Positions 53,441 to 63,923 of a stretch of 64,000 bases of DNA are shown in pieces. The stretch covers positions 14,258,533 through 14,322,532 of the forward strand of contig NC_056529.1 of NCBI RefSeq assembly GCF_019175285.1, written 5' to 3'. Under the pieces are notes generated by a model. The model was not told the origin of the DNA and ran no database searches. It saw only the letters and a program-made list of their open reading frames with translations. The position numbers and the translations under genes were made by a program. This stretch comes from Sceloporus undulatus. Its lineage: Eukaryota; Chordata; Lepidosauria; Squamata; Phrynosomatidae. Every line of letters starts with the position of its first letter. Within the stretch, counting starts at the first letter, position 1.

Positions 53441-53730
53441 CCAAGCCGCGCATGCGCACTGCACTTCGCCCTTTCCCTTAACCTCTCTTCTTCGGCTTCT
53501 TGCCCACAAAGCGTTCTGTCCAATCAGAGCGAGGCTTGTGGGGAGAGGCGCGCCGCGGGAGACGCGCTGTCCAATAGGAAGCCGCGTTGATTGTTATTGA
53601 CGGGAAGGAAGTTGGAGAGAGCTGACGTCGAAGCAGCCCCAGCAGAAGCTCCATTGGCTTTGACTATGTAGTTGGGGCCCTTGCTCTGGGCTGAGAGGTG
53701 CTTGCTTATTGTAACTCCATTTCCTTCGCA
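53441..53730 (+). promoter_or_regulatory. CNEP1R1: CNEP1R1 CpG-island promoter (NRF1, CCAAT x2, CRE-like)
   Basis: A dense CpG block directly upstream of the CNEP1R1 start. Visible sites: a palindromic NRF1-type GCGCATGCGCA at 53448-53458; CCAATCAG at 53520-53527 and CCAATAGG at 53571-53578, about 51 bases apart as often seen for NF-Y pairs; and a CRE-like TGACGTCG at 53623-53630. No TATA box is evident. The layout is that of a housekeeping CpG promoter; the start of transcription probably lies between about 53580 and 53700. Site identities follow known consensus motifs; occupancy is inference. Confidence 0.8.
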
Positions 53731-53755
53731 ATGAACTCCCTGGAACAGGCAGAAG
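53731..53755 (+). CDS. CNEP1R1: CNEP1R1 coding exon 1
   Basis: Encodes MNSLEQAE plus one base of the next codon, then donor GTAACT. The 5' UTR lies immediately upstream in the CpG-rich block. Confidence 0.95.
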
Positions 53756-56700
53756 GTAACTGGGGAGAAAGGGGTCTCTTCTGGGGGGGTTAAATGATCC
53801 TAGTGGCCTCACTCTCTGTTCTTCCTTTTCAACCCACCCTCCTTTCATTTTCCTCAAAGCCCTCTTAATAACTTACAAGCCAACAGGCTGCATCCACACT
53901 GGAGAAATAACCCGGTTTGACACCGCTTTAAATGCCCTGGCTCAAGCCTCTGCTTTGCTCTGGGTCCACAACAAACTCCAACTCCCAGAAGTCCATAGCC
54001 TTGAGCCAGGGCAGTTAAAGCGGTGTCAAAGCAGGTTATTTCTCCAGTGTGGATGCAGCCTTAGAGAGACAGGGAGCAAGGCGGAAGCAACAGGAATTTG
54101 CACTGTCCAATATTACGTATTAACATTATTCTAAGATACAGCCATGTTGGTTTGCGGAATCCGTCTGCAGAGGGACCTTCTAGCCCCTTTGAGACTCACA
54201 GAAATAAAGAAGTTGACAGCAGGAACTAGAAAAGTCAGATATGTCTGATATAAGTCTGACATTCATCTGAGGAAGGAGACTGAAGTCTGCGAAAGCTCAT
54301 ACTGCCAACTTCTTTCTTTAGTTAGTCTCAGAGGTGCCACAAGATAGAATCATAGGTCTCTCAACATAGTGGGCACTGCTCCAGAGACTAGGACCCAATG
54401 GAGCAATGGATGCAAGCTACAGGAAAAGAGATTCCACCTCAACATTAAGAGGAACGTCCTGACAGTAAGAGTGGAACACATTCCTTCCTCGGAGTGTAAT
54501 GAAGTCTCCCTCCTTGGAGGTCTTTAAACAGGGGCTGGATGGCCATCTGTCAGTGGGAGTGCTTTGATGGAGAGTTCCTGCATGGCAGAATGGGGTTGGA
54601 CTGGCCGGCCCTTGTGGTCTCTTCCAACTCTTTCAGTGAGTCTCAAAGGGGCTAGAAGATCCCTCTGCAGACTGATTCCGCAAACGAACATGGCTATATC
54701 TTAGATTCTATTCAATGATTCTATGTAGCTTCTTGGGGCCCCAGGGTTCTCTGACAGAGAAGGCTCAGTATCTCCCAAAAGGACCATTCCCAGTATTCCC
54801 TAGCCTTGAGACAGGGTGCTTAAAGGGTTCTCAAACTGGAGGATTTCTGCAGAATGTTTTGGACCCTAGCCTGACCCTCCTCTTTATCCTCACAACGGCC
54901 CTGTGAAGTAGGATAGGTGGTGTGAGAGACTGTGTGGGTTTATGGGAATATGTAGCCTAAGAACAGTCTATTATCCCCTCTGTTGTAAGCCGCCCAGATT
55001 CCCAGTGATTGGGCGGCATATAAATAAATCATAGTATTATTATTATTAAGATCACCCTGTTGGCATGGTAAAATGGATATTTCTTTCGCGAAAAGACACT
55101 ATCCATTGTATCACATTGGCTGTCAGTGTTTAAAGGCTGTAAGCATTTGGGCGGGCAGTATTCTTTTATTATCCCTTATTACCTGCAACTGAGGGTCTCC
55201 ATCACATTTATCTCACCTCTTTAGCCTAATAAATGCTTTTGCTCTGTAGTAGAATTCAAAGACATAGCCATGTTAGTCTGTGGAATCAGTACATAGAGAG
55301 ATCTTGTAGCACCTTTGAGACCCACTGAAAGAAAGAAGTTGGCAGCAGGAGCTTTCGTAGTCTACTTCCTCACATCTGTAATATGTGCACGTTGTTGTGA
55401 TTGGGAAAAGGCTTCTTTCAGTTCATTTACCAATTTATTTTAGATTTAGCAGAAGTATATATATATATTGACTGATACCATTTATAGACATTCTGGCTCT
55501 GGTAGAAGAATGTATTAGACAGGTAAATGGACTGAATATGTCATTTGGGCAAGAATTGTAGGGCAGTGATAGAACACATGCCTAGAAAGATCTCAGATTC
55601 AGTACTGGCATCCAAGAATAAGACAAGGATCGCTAATAGTTCATATAGTAAACAGGGTAAAGAGAAATTTAGACATGCCTCAGAGGACGTCTAACTGCTT
55701 TCCCTCTCACGGAAAGAAACTGAGGGGTATACAAAAGGGAAAAAATCCACACATTCTAGAATGTTTTGTCTGCCATGCTTCTCAGCCGTCTCTCTCTTTC
55801 AGATCTCAAGGCTTTTGAAAGAAGGCTTACTGAATATATAGCTTGTTTACAACCAGCTACTGGACGGTGGAGAAGTAAGTTACAGGGTCTCCAACCACAT
55901 TTTGGAGTGTCTCCAAAATGCTGGGATCAATTTTTACCTAGATAGTTCACAGGGACTAATTTTTTTAACAATCATTTAACAATATCTATTTTATAATACT
56001 ATATAAAATAATGGCCACCTTTGCATATCTCTTGGTGCATGAGGATATGGTAGTGGTGCTATTAGTTTGAGGCTTTCCCCAGTTTTTGTGTATCATAATA
56101 TGCATTATCATGATGTGTAAAGATGGCCAGTGCCAGCAAAATTGTAACATGGTATTGTGATTCTTCAGTATATAAAATGAAACCTAGCTACTGTATATAC
56201 TGGACTATAAGTCGACCTCATGTATAAGTCAAGGGCAAGTTTGGGGGCCAAAATTATGGATTTTGCTATGACCCATGGATACGTCAAAGGTAAAACTAAG
56301 GCGCATATAGCAAAGGATCTAAAGGATGAAGCAAACTAAAATAATGTCAAAGAACTTACAGAATTCCAGCAGGCATAACTCTATGCGTTTAGTCTTAAGG
56401 ATGGATGAGAGAATACAGAGGGTAAGTGCTTCCAGGACAGATTATACTCCTGCTTTTCACCAGGGGATGGTTCTTCTTTCAAATGAGAGTTAAGATACTG
56501 TACTTACATTGACTGGTGGATAAGTTGAATAAGGTTTTTTGGGTCAATTTTTTGAACTAAATTTCTGGACTTATACATGAGTATATTCAGTATGCTACAC
56601 TAACATTCCATATAAGAATGCCTGCAACATTCTGTCTAAGAAAACAAACCAATGGGGTATTGCCAAAGAGGACTATAAAACAAAGGTGTTTTTGATTTCT

Positions 56701-59700
56701 GGATGGAGTAATTTTTTGAACTGAAGGAATGATAATGGCAATTTTATTTATTTATTTATTTATTTAAGTTTAATAAGACATTTGGAGAGAATGATTTAAT
56801 AAAACGAGTTCACATTCTGGATTTCTCTCATCTAGTAGATGCTGCATTATAGTGGCACTCTATTGAATACTTACAAGAAGCGTCTCTTTGGCTTAGAGTT
56901 TATTAACATTTTAAATTAATCCATTAAAAGATTGCACTCTGCCAGTGTTACCTGTTGAGGTGTGTTCCTGTGTAAGTGCTTTTAAAATAAAGAAAAAGGC
57001 ACATGTAGCACTGTTTCACAGAATACATGTGCCTTCTTACATACTGGCTACAACTTTGGCTGTTCTGTACATTATCCACTGTATGCTCAGCAAATACATT
57101 TCTTCTAACATTTTCAATTTTTGTTAGTAATTCTTATAGTGGTATCAGTCTGTACAGCAACAGGTGCATGGAACTGGCTAATAGATCCTGAAACACAGAA
57201 GGTAGGCAATATATTTCTTATATAGATGAAATCCTATGTTCCCATTTATTTGAACTTGTATTGCAGTATCTGTACTGTACTATATGTTCATGCCTTGTGT
57301 TCAGTGTATGTTACTAAGGTTTGTGTACCTGTGGAAAATTTCAACAAGTCTCCTTGTGTTGAATCTGCATGTTGGGGTCAGTATCAGTCATGGAAATCTA
57401 TGATCAGTGAGGGATAGAAGATTATTTGGGTGACAAACAGGAAGCTAACAATCTTTGACTACATCATATTTTGGGGCTCATTAGGCTATAGTTTATAGTT
57501 TAATCACTGATGTGATCTTAAGGCTATATCTTTCTGCCTGGTTTGTTTTTTGTATGGATCACTTTGCCTAACCTTCAAGGTTTCATGAAAAAAAAGTCAG
57601 ATTAGATGGCCTATTTTGACTAAGAACTTAGATAATATAAAGTAGAGAACTTTGTATAATAGCAGCTTCTTTTACCATCTGTCATTCTATCCTTGCTTTC
57701 CCATTTCTCCAAATAAGAAATGAGTAATCTGTGACCTTCGGTTTAATTTCATGCAGCTTTTGACATGATTTTAAAAGCTGTTTGCAGATGCTAGTACTGA
57801 TATTTGGAGTGTGTTCTCCTCCACTGGGAAAGAAGGGAGAAAAAGGAAGCAAAGTAAGAAAAAGCCAAGATCCTATACACTTATAATATCAGCCAGTGTA
57901 GTTATGGTGGATCATGGGTATATAGCAAATACTACAATGGGCACCAGGGCCTTAAGTTGTGCAATGCTTAAATAGCTCCCTACCTACCAAACCCAAAGTG
58001 AGAAAGGACTTGTGTAAATGTATATGCAAAATGATTGGCTTATACTAGGGATTCCACTTATATAGTGCATGAAAAAAGTGCAGCTGTTTGCTCAAGGCTA
58101 GACACTCAAGCAGGAATCTGGCCAAACGATGGAGTGATTTTACCTCCTCTTAGCTTCCTACCCACAGCATAAAAACCCTCTCCTGACCAGTTATTCCCAG
58201 AAGAAAGCAACCCTATTGTGAACAAAGGTTGGCCAATGTGTTCTCAGAAGTCCTGCATGGCAGGGGGTTGGAATGGATGGTCCTTGTGGTTTGTGATTCC
58301 CTCTAATGTCTTTTCTGTTGGGTATACAAAAAGATACTAACTGTTAACAAGACTAGATGCCAAAACACTTTATGTCATGTCAAATAACTTTGGGGGTTGG
58401 GTTGGAATGCAGAATTTATTGTTAATTACTGTCAAGTTGACCTAGACTTTTGGTCACACTATAAATGAGGGGCCTTGTAATAATAATAATAATAACAATA
58501 ACAATAACAATAACAATAATAAATTTATTTATATCCCGCCCCTCTCTGAAATGCAGTTGGGGCAGCTTACAACATTAAAATGTACATTCCCAAACCATCA
58601 TTCCCACCCCCCTTAAAATGCAGTTAAACAAATTAGAATTAAAACATAGTTAAAATTCACAAATACCGATAAACAGTGGCTTTAGCAAGGTCGGATCAGA
58701 AGCTGGATTTCCTTTTTTGGTGGCCAGGAATTTATTCAGGAAAGGCCTGCCAGAAGAGATCCGTCTTAATGGCTTTCTTAAAGCTGTTTAGGGTCTCATC
58801 CGGCAGGCTGTTCCATAATCTGGGAGCGATAGCCGAAAAGGTCCTCTGGATGGTTAAAGAAAATCTTGTTTTTAGAGGCTGTAACAAATTCCTCCCAGAG
58901 GAATTCCTCCTCCTGCTTGGGTCTTGCAGATTCAAGACTGCTTCCTTGATTGAGTCAATCCATCTCTAAGGGATGCAGAATACCACTTGTTTTATGATCA
59001 TATTAATGTATTTGAAGATAACATTTTGCCTTCAGTTTGTTAGTCAGTGCTCTAAGCAAAACAGAACATTGGGTTTCTTCCATTTTTTTAATAGAATGGG
59101 AAAAGAAGAATGTTAAAATCTGGCATGTAGGTGTAAAAGTGTGCCTCTCCCCATGCAACACCACCACCCTGGCAGACAGCAGTGAATCTTAAATATCTAT
59201 TGCTAATGAGCATTGTGCTCTGAAGAATTACAATACTTTCGTTTCATGATCATCTGTTGAAAAAGGTATATTTTGACAATTGTTTGGTTCCCTTCTAGGT
59301 ATCTTTTCTCACATCTTTGTGGAATCATCCATTCTTCACAATTAGCTGTATTACTCTGATAGGCTTATTTTTTGCTGGAATACATAAAAGAGTGGTGGCA
59401 CCCTCGATGTATCCTTTTCATAGTGTTTTACTTAGAAAACTATGTGTATTAGACACAAAAGTATGTGTATTAGACACTGTTATTTTTTTTAACCATGTTC
59501 ACACAGGCTGTGATTTCAGCATAAGAAGTCTTTATGTGTGCGGAGCCTCTGACCTGCAGGCTACATGTAATTCACTGACTGCTCCACAGACCTTGGCTGA
59601 CTTTTGTGTTGTTAACTGCTATCAAGTTGACTTCAACTTACAACAACCCTATAGACAACTCCAAATCACCCTGTCATCAACAGTCCTATTCTAACTGTGC

Positions 59701-61313
59701 AAACTGTGCATTATTGTATTTTCTAGTGAGTCATCTTCTCATGATATGTCCAAAGTACCATAGTCTCAGTTTAGTCATCTTGGCTTCTAAGGAGAGTTCA
59801 GCCTTGATTTGCTGTAGGACCCATTTATTTGACTTTTTGGTGGTCCAGGGTATCCACAGAACTGTCCTCCAGTCCTACCTTTCAAATGAGTTGATTCTCT
59901 TTCTGTCCTTGGTCCCATTTCCCCTCTTTATCAGCTATTGCCTTTAGATCAGCTCAGTAATGGGGAAATGCAGAGAGAGATGGTGATGCAGGAAGAAGAC
60001 TACTTTCCCATCTAGCACCATGAGTTTGTTTCATTCTGTGAGAAGGCAAGAAAGACCCTTCCTTACTGTGCAAAATGGGAACACAGTGAACTGGTAAGGC
60101 AGAAAGAGGGATATTTTCCTTCCTGCCAGTTTGCTTTTCTCTTCTCTTTATCCCCAAGGGAATGAGGAGAGATAAATATGGGGCAGTGAAGCTGGTGTGA
60201 GAGTATGCTGCTTTGGCTACACCAGCATGGCTACATCTGTAGTTTGATATCCCGCCCACGCATAGCTCCTGGAAGACTGCCCATAAATGAATGCCACCAC
60301 CTTTAAGGCTAATGGAGCCAGCTATCCTTCCGTACATTCTCAGAGTGTCTTTCCTTTAATACTAGTTACTGGCCATGGACTCAAAACATCCAGAGAGATA
60401 GAGAGAAAATACTTACTCTGCTTTACGGTAATCCCAGTTGAAGTACCTATATCAGTTTGTTTTGTTGATGTACTGTAATAGAGATGCATGTAAGTTTTCA
60501 TTTCAGCTAGTTTAATGTCCAAGTCTGTAATGTTTCTTTGACATATTATGTACAGCATAGCAGCTCGATGTCGGACGGTCTTGGCAGAATACAACATGTC
60601 TTGTGATGACGTAAGTGACTTTGGTTTCCATGGCTGAATGTGTTACGTTCTGGAGCTGGAAATAGAACTACACTGTGGGAAAGGGCAGTTGTTCTGCTTT
60701 GCAGGTTTAACAGATCACTCCATCTTTTCCCCTTTCTGTACAGCATCCATTCCTTAAAGTCTTTTTCCTAACAGTTGGCATTATATGCTCCTGGTGTCCA
60801 CCTCTCCATTATTGGGAGTGGGATATAGGATTATACATTCTGCATGTGAAGGAAGGTTTTGAGTGTATTCACCTATATAGTGATCCATTTAAATGATGTG
60901 GCTTCCACACATATAATGTTAAGAGTGTAACCTGTTTCATATCCCTTACCTTACATAAAATGTCAGGATCTTACTATGGAATGGAAGAGCACCTATGGTG
61001 GATATGTTGCATGTGGTGGTTTGAGCTGCTGGGCACCAATTCTGGCAAAACCTTCATTCAGCTTTTTAATCCAGAGGGTTGGGAAATTAAGGTGGTAAGA
61101 GATATATAATGCTACTCATTCTTGACCTCTCAGATTTATAGCTATTATTAATAAACTCTGGGCTAGATTTCTAATCATTAAATGGGACAAGTGGAAAGCA
61201 ATTGTTTGTTTTTTGATAATGATATAATCACAAAGCTGCTGTAAAGTAAAAGTAGTTTCTTTCCTCCACAGACTGGAAAGCTAATATTGAAACCCCGGCT
61301 TCATGTCCAGTAA
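53731..61313 (+). CDS. CNEP1R1: CNEP1R1, nuclear envelope phosphatase regulatory subunit 1 (6 exons, complete)
   Basis: The exons 53731-53755, 55803-55874, 57128-57201, 59299-59408, 60556-60610 and 61272-61313 join in frame with GT/AG borders. They give a 125-residue protein starting MNSLEQAE and ending KPRLHVQ. I recognise it as CNEP1R1 (TMEM188), which is 125 residues in mammals. The family protein sits in the nuclear envelope/ER membrane and binds and stabilises the phosphatase CTDNEP1, which dephosphorylates lipin and so limits membrane phospholipid synthesis. Two hydrophobic segments are visible, around residues 33-52 ([17 protein letters not shown]) and 68-88 ([20 protein letters not shown]). 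Differences from the mammalian protein as I remember it are few, for example Ile for Met after GRWR and Leu for Pro near the C terminus. No frameshift or stop is seen. Start chosen because the N terminus matches the family and lies just behind a CpG-rich promoter. Confidence 0.97.
53886..54060. mobile_element. Hairpin MITE, family A variant
   Basis: Ends GGCTGCATCCACACTGGAG / CTCCAGTGTGGATGCAGCC, with the shared GCTTTAAATGCCCTGGCTC arm. Inserted only 130 bases after the first CNEP1R1 coding exon. Confidence 0.85.
54131..54340 (+). repeat. Self-inverted repeat (AGCCATGTT..GTTTGCGGAATC), left copy
   Basis: TAAGATACAGCCATGTTGGT ... CCCCTTTGAGACTCACAGAA. The second half folds back on the first: AGAAGTTGACAGCAGGA against CTGCCAACTTCTTTCTTTAG. 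Related unit at 55255-55385 and, more distantly, 29534-29630. Confidence 0.65.
54357..54634 (+). mobile_element. CR1 LINE 3' fragment
   Basis: Plus-strand CR1 3' end (GGATGCAAGCTACAGG ... GGGGTTGGACTGG ... TCTCTTCCAACTCT) in CNEP1R1 intron 1. It sits between inverted copies of another repeat (54131-54340 and 54635-54715). Confidence 0.85.
54635..54715 (-). repeat. Inverted right copy of the 54.13 kb repeat
   Basis: The reverse complement of CAGTGAGTCTCAAAGGGGCT ... AACATGGCTATATCTTAG equals the start of the 54131-54340 unit. With it, the unit encloses a CR1 fragment. Confidence 0.7.
54727..54869. mobile_element. Hairpin MITE, family A, partial
   Basis: Loop and right arm of the family (TTCTCTGACAGAGAAGGCT, GGTTCTCAAACTGGAGGAT, GCAGAATGTTTTGGACCC). 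Confidence 0.7.
54966..55048 (+). mobile_element. L2-type LINE 3' end
   Basis: TTGTAAGCCGCCCAGATTCC ... GGCGGCATATAAATAAATC plus (ATT)n tail. Similar short ends occur at 4440-4515, 22044-22112 and 46440-46600. Confidence 0.7.
55255..55385 (+). repeat. Third copy of the AGCCATGTTAGTCTGTGGAATC repeat
   Basis: ATAGCCATGTTAGTCTGTGG, GTAGCACCTTTGAGACCCAC and GGAGCTTTCGTAGTCTACTT; not self-inverted here. Confidence 0.65.
55803..55874 (+). CDS. CNEP1R1: CNEP1R1 exon 2
   Basis: Acceptor TCTCTCTTTCAG, donor GTAAGT. Encodes [20 protein letters not shown] then GRWR, the cytosolic/nuclear N-terminal part before the first membrane segment. Confidence 0.96.
56185..56600. repeat. Interspersed repeat, ACTATAAGTCGACC type
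   Basis: Starts TACTGGACTATAAGTCGACC and ends with the inverted form (GACTTATACATGAGTATATTCAG). Likely a non-autonomous DNA transposon with an insert; family not known to me. Confidence 0.5.
57128..57201 (+). CDS. CNEP1R1: CNEP1R1 exon 3
   Basis: Acceptor TTTTTGTTAG, donor GTAGGC. Encodes the first transmembrane segment and the conserved [11 protein letters not shown]. Confidence 0.96.
58485..58960 (-). mobile_element. L2-type LINE 3' fragment in CNEP1R1 intron 3
   Basis: Minus strand encodes [20 protein letters not shown] and [15 protein letters not shown], the L2 ORF C-terminal pattern. It ends in an (ATT/GTT)n microsatellite tail at 58478-58520. Confidence 0.8.
59299..59408 (+). CDS. CNEP1R1: CNEP1R1 exon 4
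   Basis: Acceptor CCCTTCTAG, ending in phase 2 before GTATCC. Encodes [20 protein letters not shown] and on to VVAPS, including the second transmembrane segment. Confidence 0.96.
59600..59950 (-). mobile_element. RTE/BovB LINE fragment in CNEP1R1 intron 4
   Basis: Same 3' BovB text as the other copies (TTGTTAACTGC, GTCCAAAGTACCATAGTC, TTTAGTCATCTTGGCTTC). Diverged. Confidence 0.75.
60556..60610 (+). CDS. CNEP1R1: CNEP1R1 exon 5
   Basis: Acceptor TATGTACAG, donor GTAAGT. Encodes [18 protein letters not shown]. Confidence 0.96.
61272..61313 (+). CDS. CNEP1R1: CNEP1R1 exon 6 with stop codon
   Basis: Acceptor CTCCACAG. Encodes [13 protein letters not shown] and TAA at 61311. The rest of this exon is 3' UTR. 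Confidence 0.96.
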   Translation, partial: TGKLILKPRLHVQ

Positions 61314-63350
61314 CACATGGTTTACCTTTAACGCTGTCTGCTGTCATGCAAACATGAAAAAAAGACTTTTCGTCAGTGTAGTGAAGCCAAATAGGACTGC
61401 GTGGTATGCTCAGTTGTGAGTGAAGGTGTCTTAATGGGTGAGAGCAGACATAGGAAACATCTACTACAGTGGCTCAGAATCGTCTTGCCTTCTCTTCTGT
61501 GTCCCTTCATGATCTTTTCCCCCCTTAACAGTATTGATACCCCTTCAACACCATCGGAAATGCAGAATATAAGGTTCACTTGTTTTTATAATGTAGAAAT
61601 CACTGTAAATAGGAAATGGAACCAGTATTTGAAGAAGTACTTAAATTTGCCATTCACACTGCTTTTACCTGTACAATTATTTATTAATCATGGCTCATCC
61701 CATCCTCCACCACCACCAAAGACCTGTCTTCAGGACAGACTTCTTTGTACATGTTAGTTTAATTTTGTCACATAGGATACAGTGGTCTCATTCACACGAG
61801 TAAGCCAGAACTTGCATCTTACATTGTTCATGAGCAAGTGTGTTGGTGCAACTTGTCTTGTCACTTCCATTTGTCTTATCTTGCCAACATGAGTGGCTCA
61901 ATTACTGGGATCTTACCAGGAGGAAAAAGCTTAGCTCTGTATCTCTTCTGGGACTTGGGTTTTGTCACTCTCTTAACAAGCCAGGATATAAGTTGGTTTC
62001 TGCATCGTACCCTGTTTTGGATTGACTAGTAAGCAATGCTGAGCTGCTTCTTGATAAAGAATTGCTCATTGTTGACCACTGTTGGTGGGAGGAACTAATT
62101 GGGAAAAGCTGGACAGCATGCAGTAGCTAGTAGCATATTTGCTTGTGAATGATGTAACTTGAAGTCTGGCTTATCAGTTCATGTAAATGTGGCCAGAATA
62201 CAGTACTAGATTTTGCATTCAGCATATGTAAGTACAGTGCATTGTGTCTGAAATTTACACTGTGATTGTTTCCCCATGAAACTAGTATTGCTCAACTTGA
62301 AATTATACTATAAAGGAAAGTGCCACAAGTGTATTTATACTTAAGGTTGACTTGGGCTGTGTCCTACTTGGGTCTAGTGAAGACATAACGCCTTGACGAC
62401 CCAAACATTAGGGGGAAATTGGGAGTATCCTACAGGCTTACATTATCTTTCTCCTCTTACATGAAACCTTCAAGTTTTTTTCATTTCCTTTGGTAGGTTT
62501 GTTAACCATGCTTCTTCCCAAACCATTTTCAAATTCTCTTCTAATCATGGTCACTAACTTATGTTTTGAGGCTACCTTTGGTTAACAGAAGTTCCAACAG
62601 AGCAGTACAGTAACTGCAAAGGAGTGGCTGGCACCCTGAGGAATGTATTAGCCTGCAGCATACTCAGAACATACTTCAAGTGATCAGGCACTGTTACATT
62701 TGCCCTAAACCTATGAGGCTCTGTTGAAATTTGGCTATTTTTTTTCAGGACTAAAAAAAAAAAAAGCATGTCAAAAGCATGCTGGCCTTTGGGCTAAAGT
62801 CTAGATCCTTAAATGGCTTCAACATGGAATTTATTAAATGGAGATAGCTGGAAGTGTCCTGAAAAAAATTACATTGTACAGAGTATAGAAAACTCATTTT
62901 GAAAGGTGTGGTCCCCAAAAAAGTACCATTTCCAAGCTCTGGCAGAAAGAAAAAACAATCTGAATTTCCCCTTGTTACATGAAAGTGTTAAACAAAAATA
63001 GTGGCTGTTGTAGACAGTATGATTCTGAAATATTGACAAAGAAGAATTTTAAATCTATGATGTGCCTTTTTTAAAAAAAATGCTTCAAGCTATTTTAATT
63101 AGTATAAAACTTTAAGAGTACAAAAGGATTAGTGGTGTATGGCCTGTCATATTACAAGCCAGACTTAACAGGAAGATTATTTCTTAAGAGGTCCTGGAAA
63201 CCAAAACTGCACTTGTGTCAATTTTGTTTGATCATAGCAATAAAACCTTGTGCTCTTTGAGTCTTTTACATATCTCTTGTTTCATCACTGTTTTAAGTTG
63301 CTATATGTTTTGCAGACAATGTGTATCCAATAAATTTTTTATTTATAATG
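61314..63350 (+). other. CNEP1R1: CNEP1R1 3' untranslated region
   Basis: About 2 kb after the stop without another gene. It is largely free of recognisable transposons, which is unusual for this window and fits an exonic 3' UTR. AATAAA signals lie at 63239-63244 and 63329-63334; either could end the transcript. The extent is inferred from these signals only. Confidence 0.65.
63239..63334 (+). terminator. CNEP1R1: CNEP1R1 polyadenylation signals
   Basis: Two canonical AATAAA hexamers 90 bases apart (63239 and 63329) at the end of the repeat-poor 3' UTR. T-rich sequence follows the second. Confidence 0.6.
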
Positions 63351-63511
63351 GTATCTTTGGCATTTAACAAAAATCAAATATTTAAGTGTTGCGTGTGGGA
63401 AAAAAACAACTATTTGCTTTCCATCACTTGGAGATCAAAGGGAACCCCATAGTTTCTTTCTTTTTTTTAAATGCAACAACTCATGGGAGGGGAACACATA
63501 TGTATTGATTT

Positions 63512-63722
63512 TGTGTGCCTTCATTCCTGATTTATGCTGACCCTAAGACAAACCTATCACAGGGTTTTCTTATCGAGATTTCTTCGGGGGGGGGGCTTGT
63601 CTTTGCTCTGCTCTGAGGCTGAGAAAGTGTGACTTGCCCAAGGTCACCCAGTGGGTTTCCATGACCAAACTGGGATTTGACCTAGTCCATTGTTCAAACC
63701 ACTCTACCACACTAGCTCTCTA
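63512..63722 (-). repeat. tRNA-derived SINE (Sauria-SINE type)
   Basis: Minus-strand copy (GTGACTTGCCCAAGGTCACC, GTGGGTTTCCATGACC), with a G-run where the family has GAGGAGG. Separates the CNEP1R1 poly(A) sites from the CpG-rich end of the window. Confidence 0.8.
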
Positions 63723-63803
63723 TACATGTTGTATTGGTACTAAATTTGTAGTTTTACAAATTGTTTATTTCTGTTGAATGTAATGCCTTTTTTGATAACT
63801 AGC

Positions 63804-63923
63804 AACAGCAGAATCAAGCTCGTAATCGCTCAGGGACTAGTCCGGACATGCCTGTGTCGCACCCGCTTCCGGTAATTGAGGCAACCTCATTTAGGCATCC
63901 TTGCAGTCTGAACATTTTAAACT
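63804..63923 (+). other. Possible exon behind a splice acceptor at the window end
   Basis: Acceptor-like CCTTTTTTGATAACTAG precedes an open stretch QQQNQARNRSGTSPDMPVSH, PLPVIEATSFRHPCSLNILN then TGA. Nine CpGs occur between 63820 and 64000. I do not recognise the peptide. It could be an exon of an unannotated transcript, an alternative end of CNEP1R1, or an unknown repeat. Confidence 0.25.

Noticed and set aside
59317-59694. 125-codon frame starting inside CNEP1R1 exon 4 as a separate gene
   Set aside because: It is exon 4 read through into the intron.
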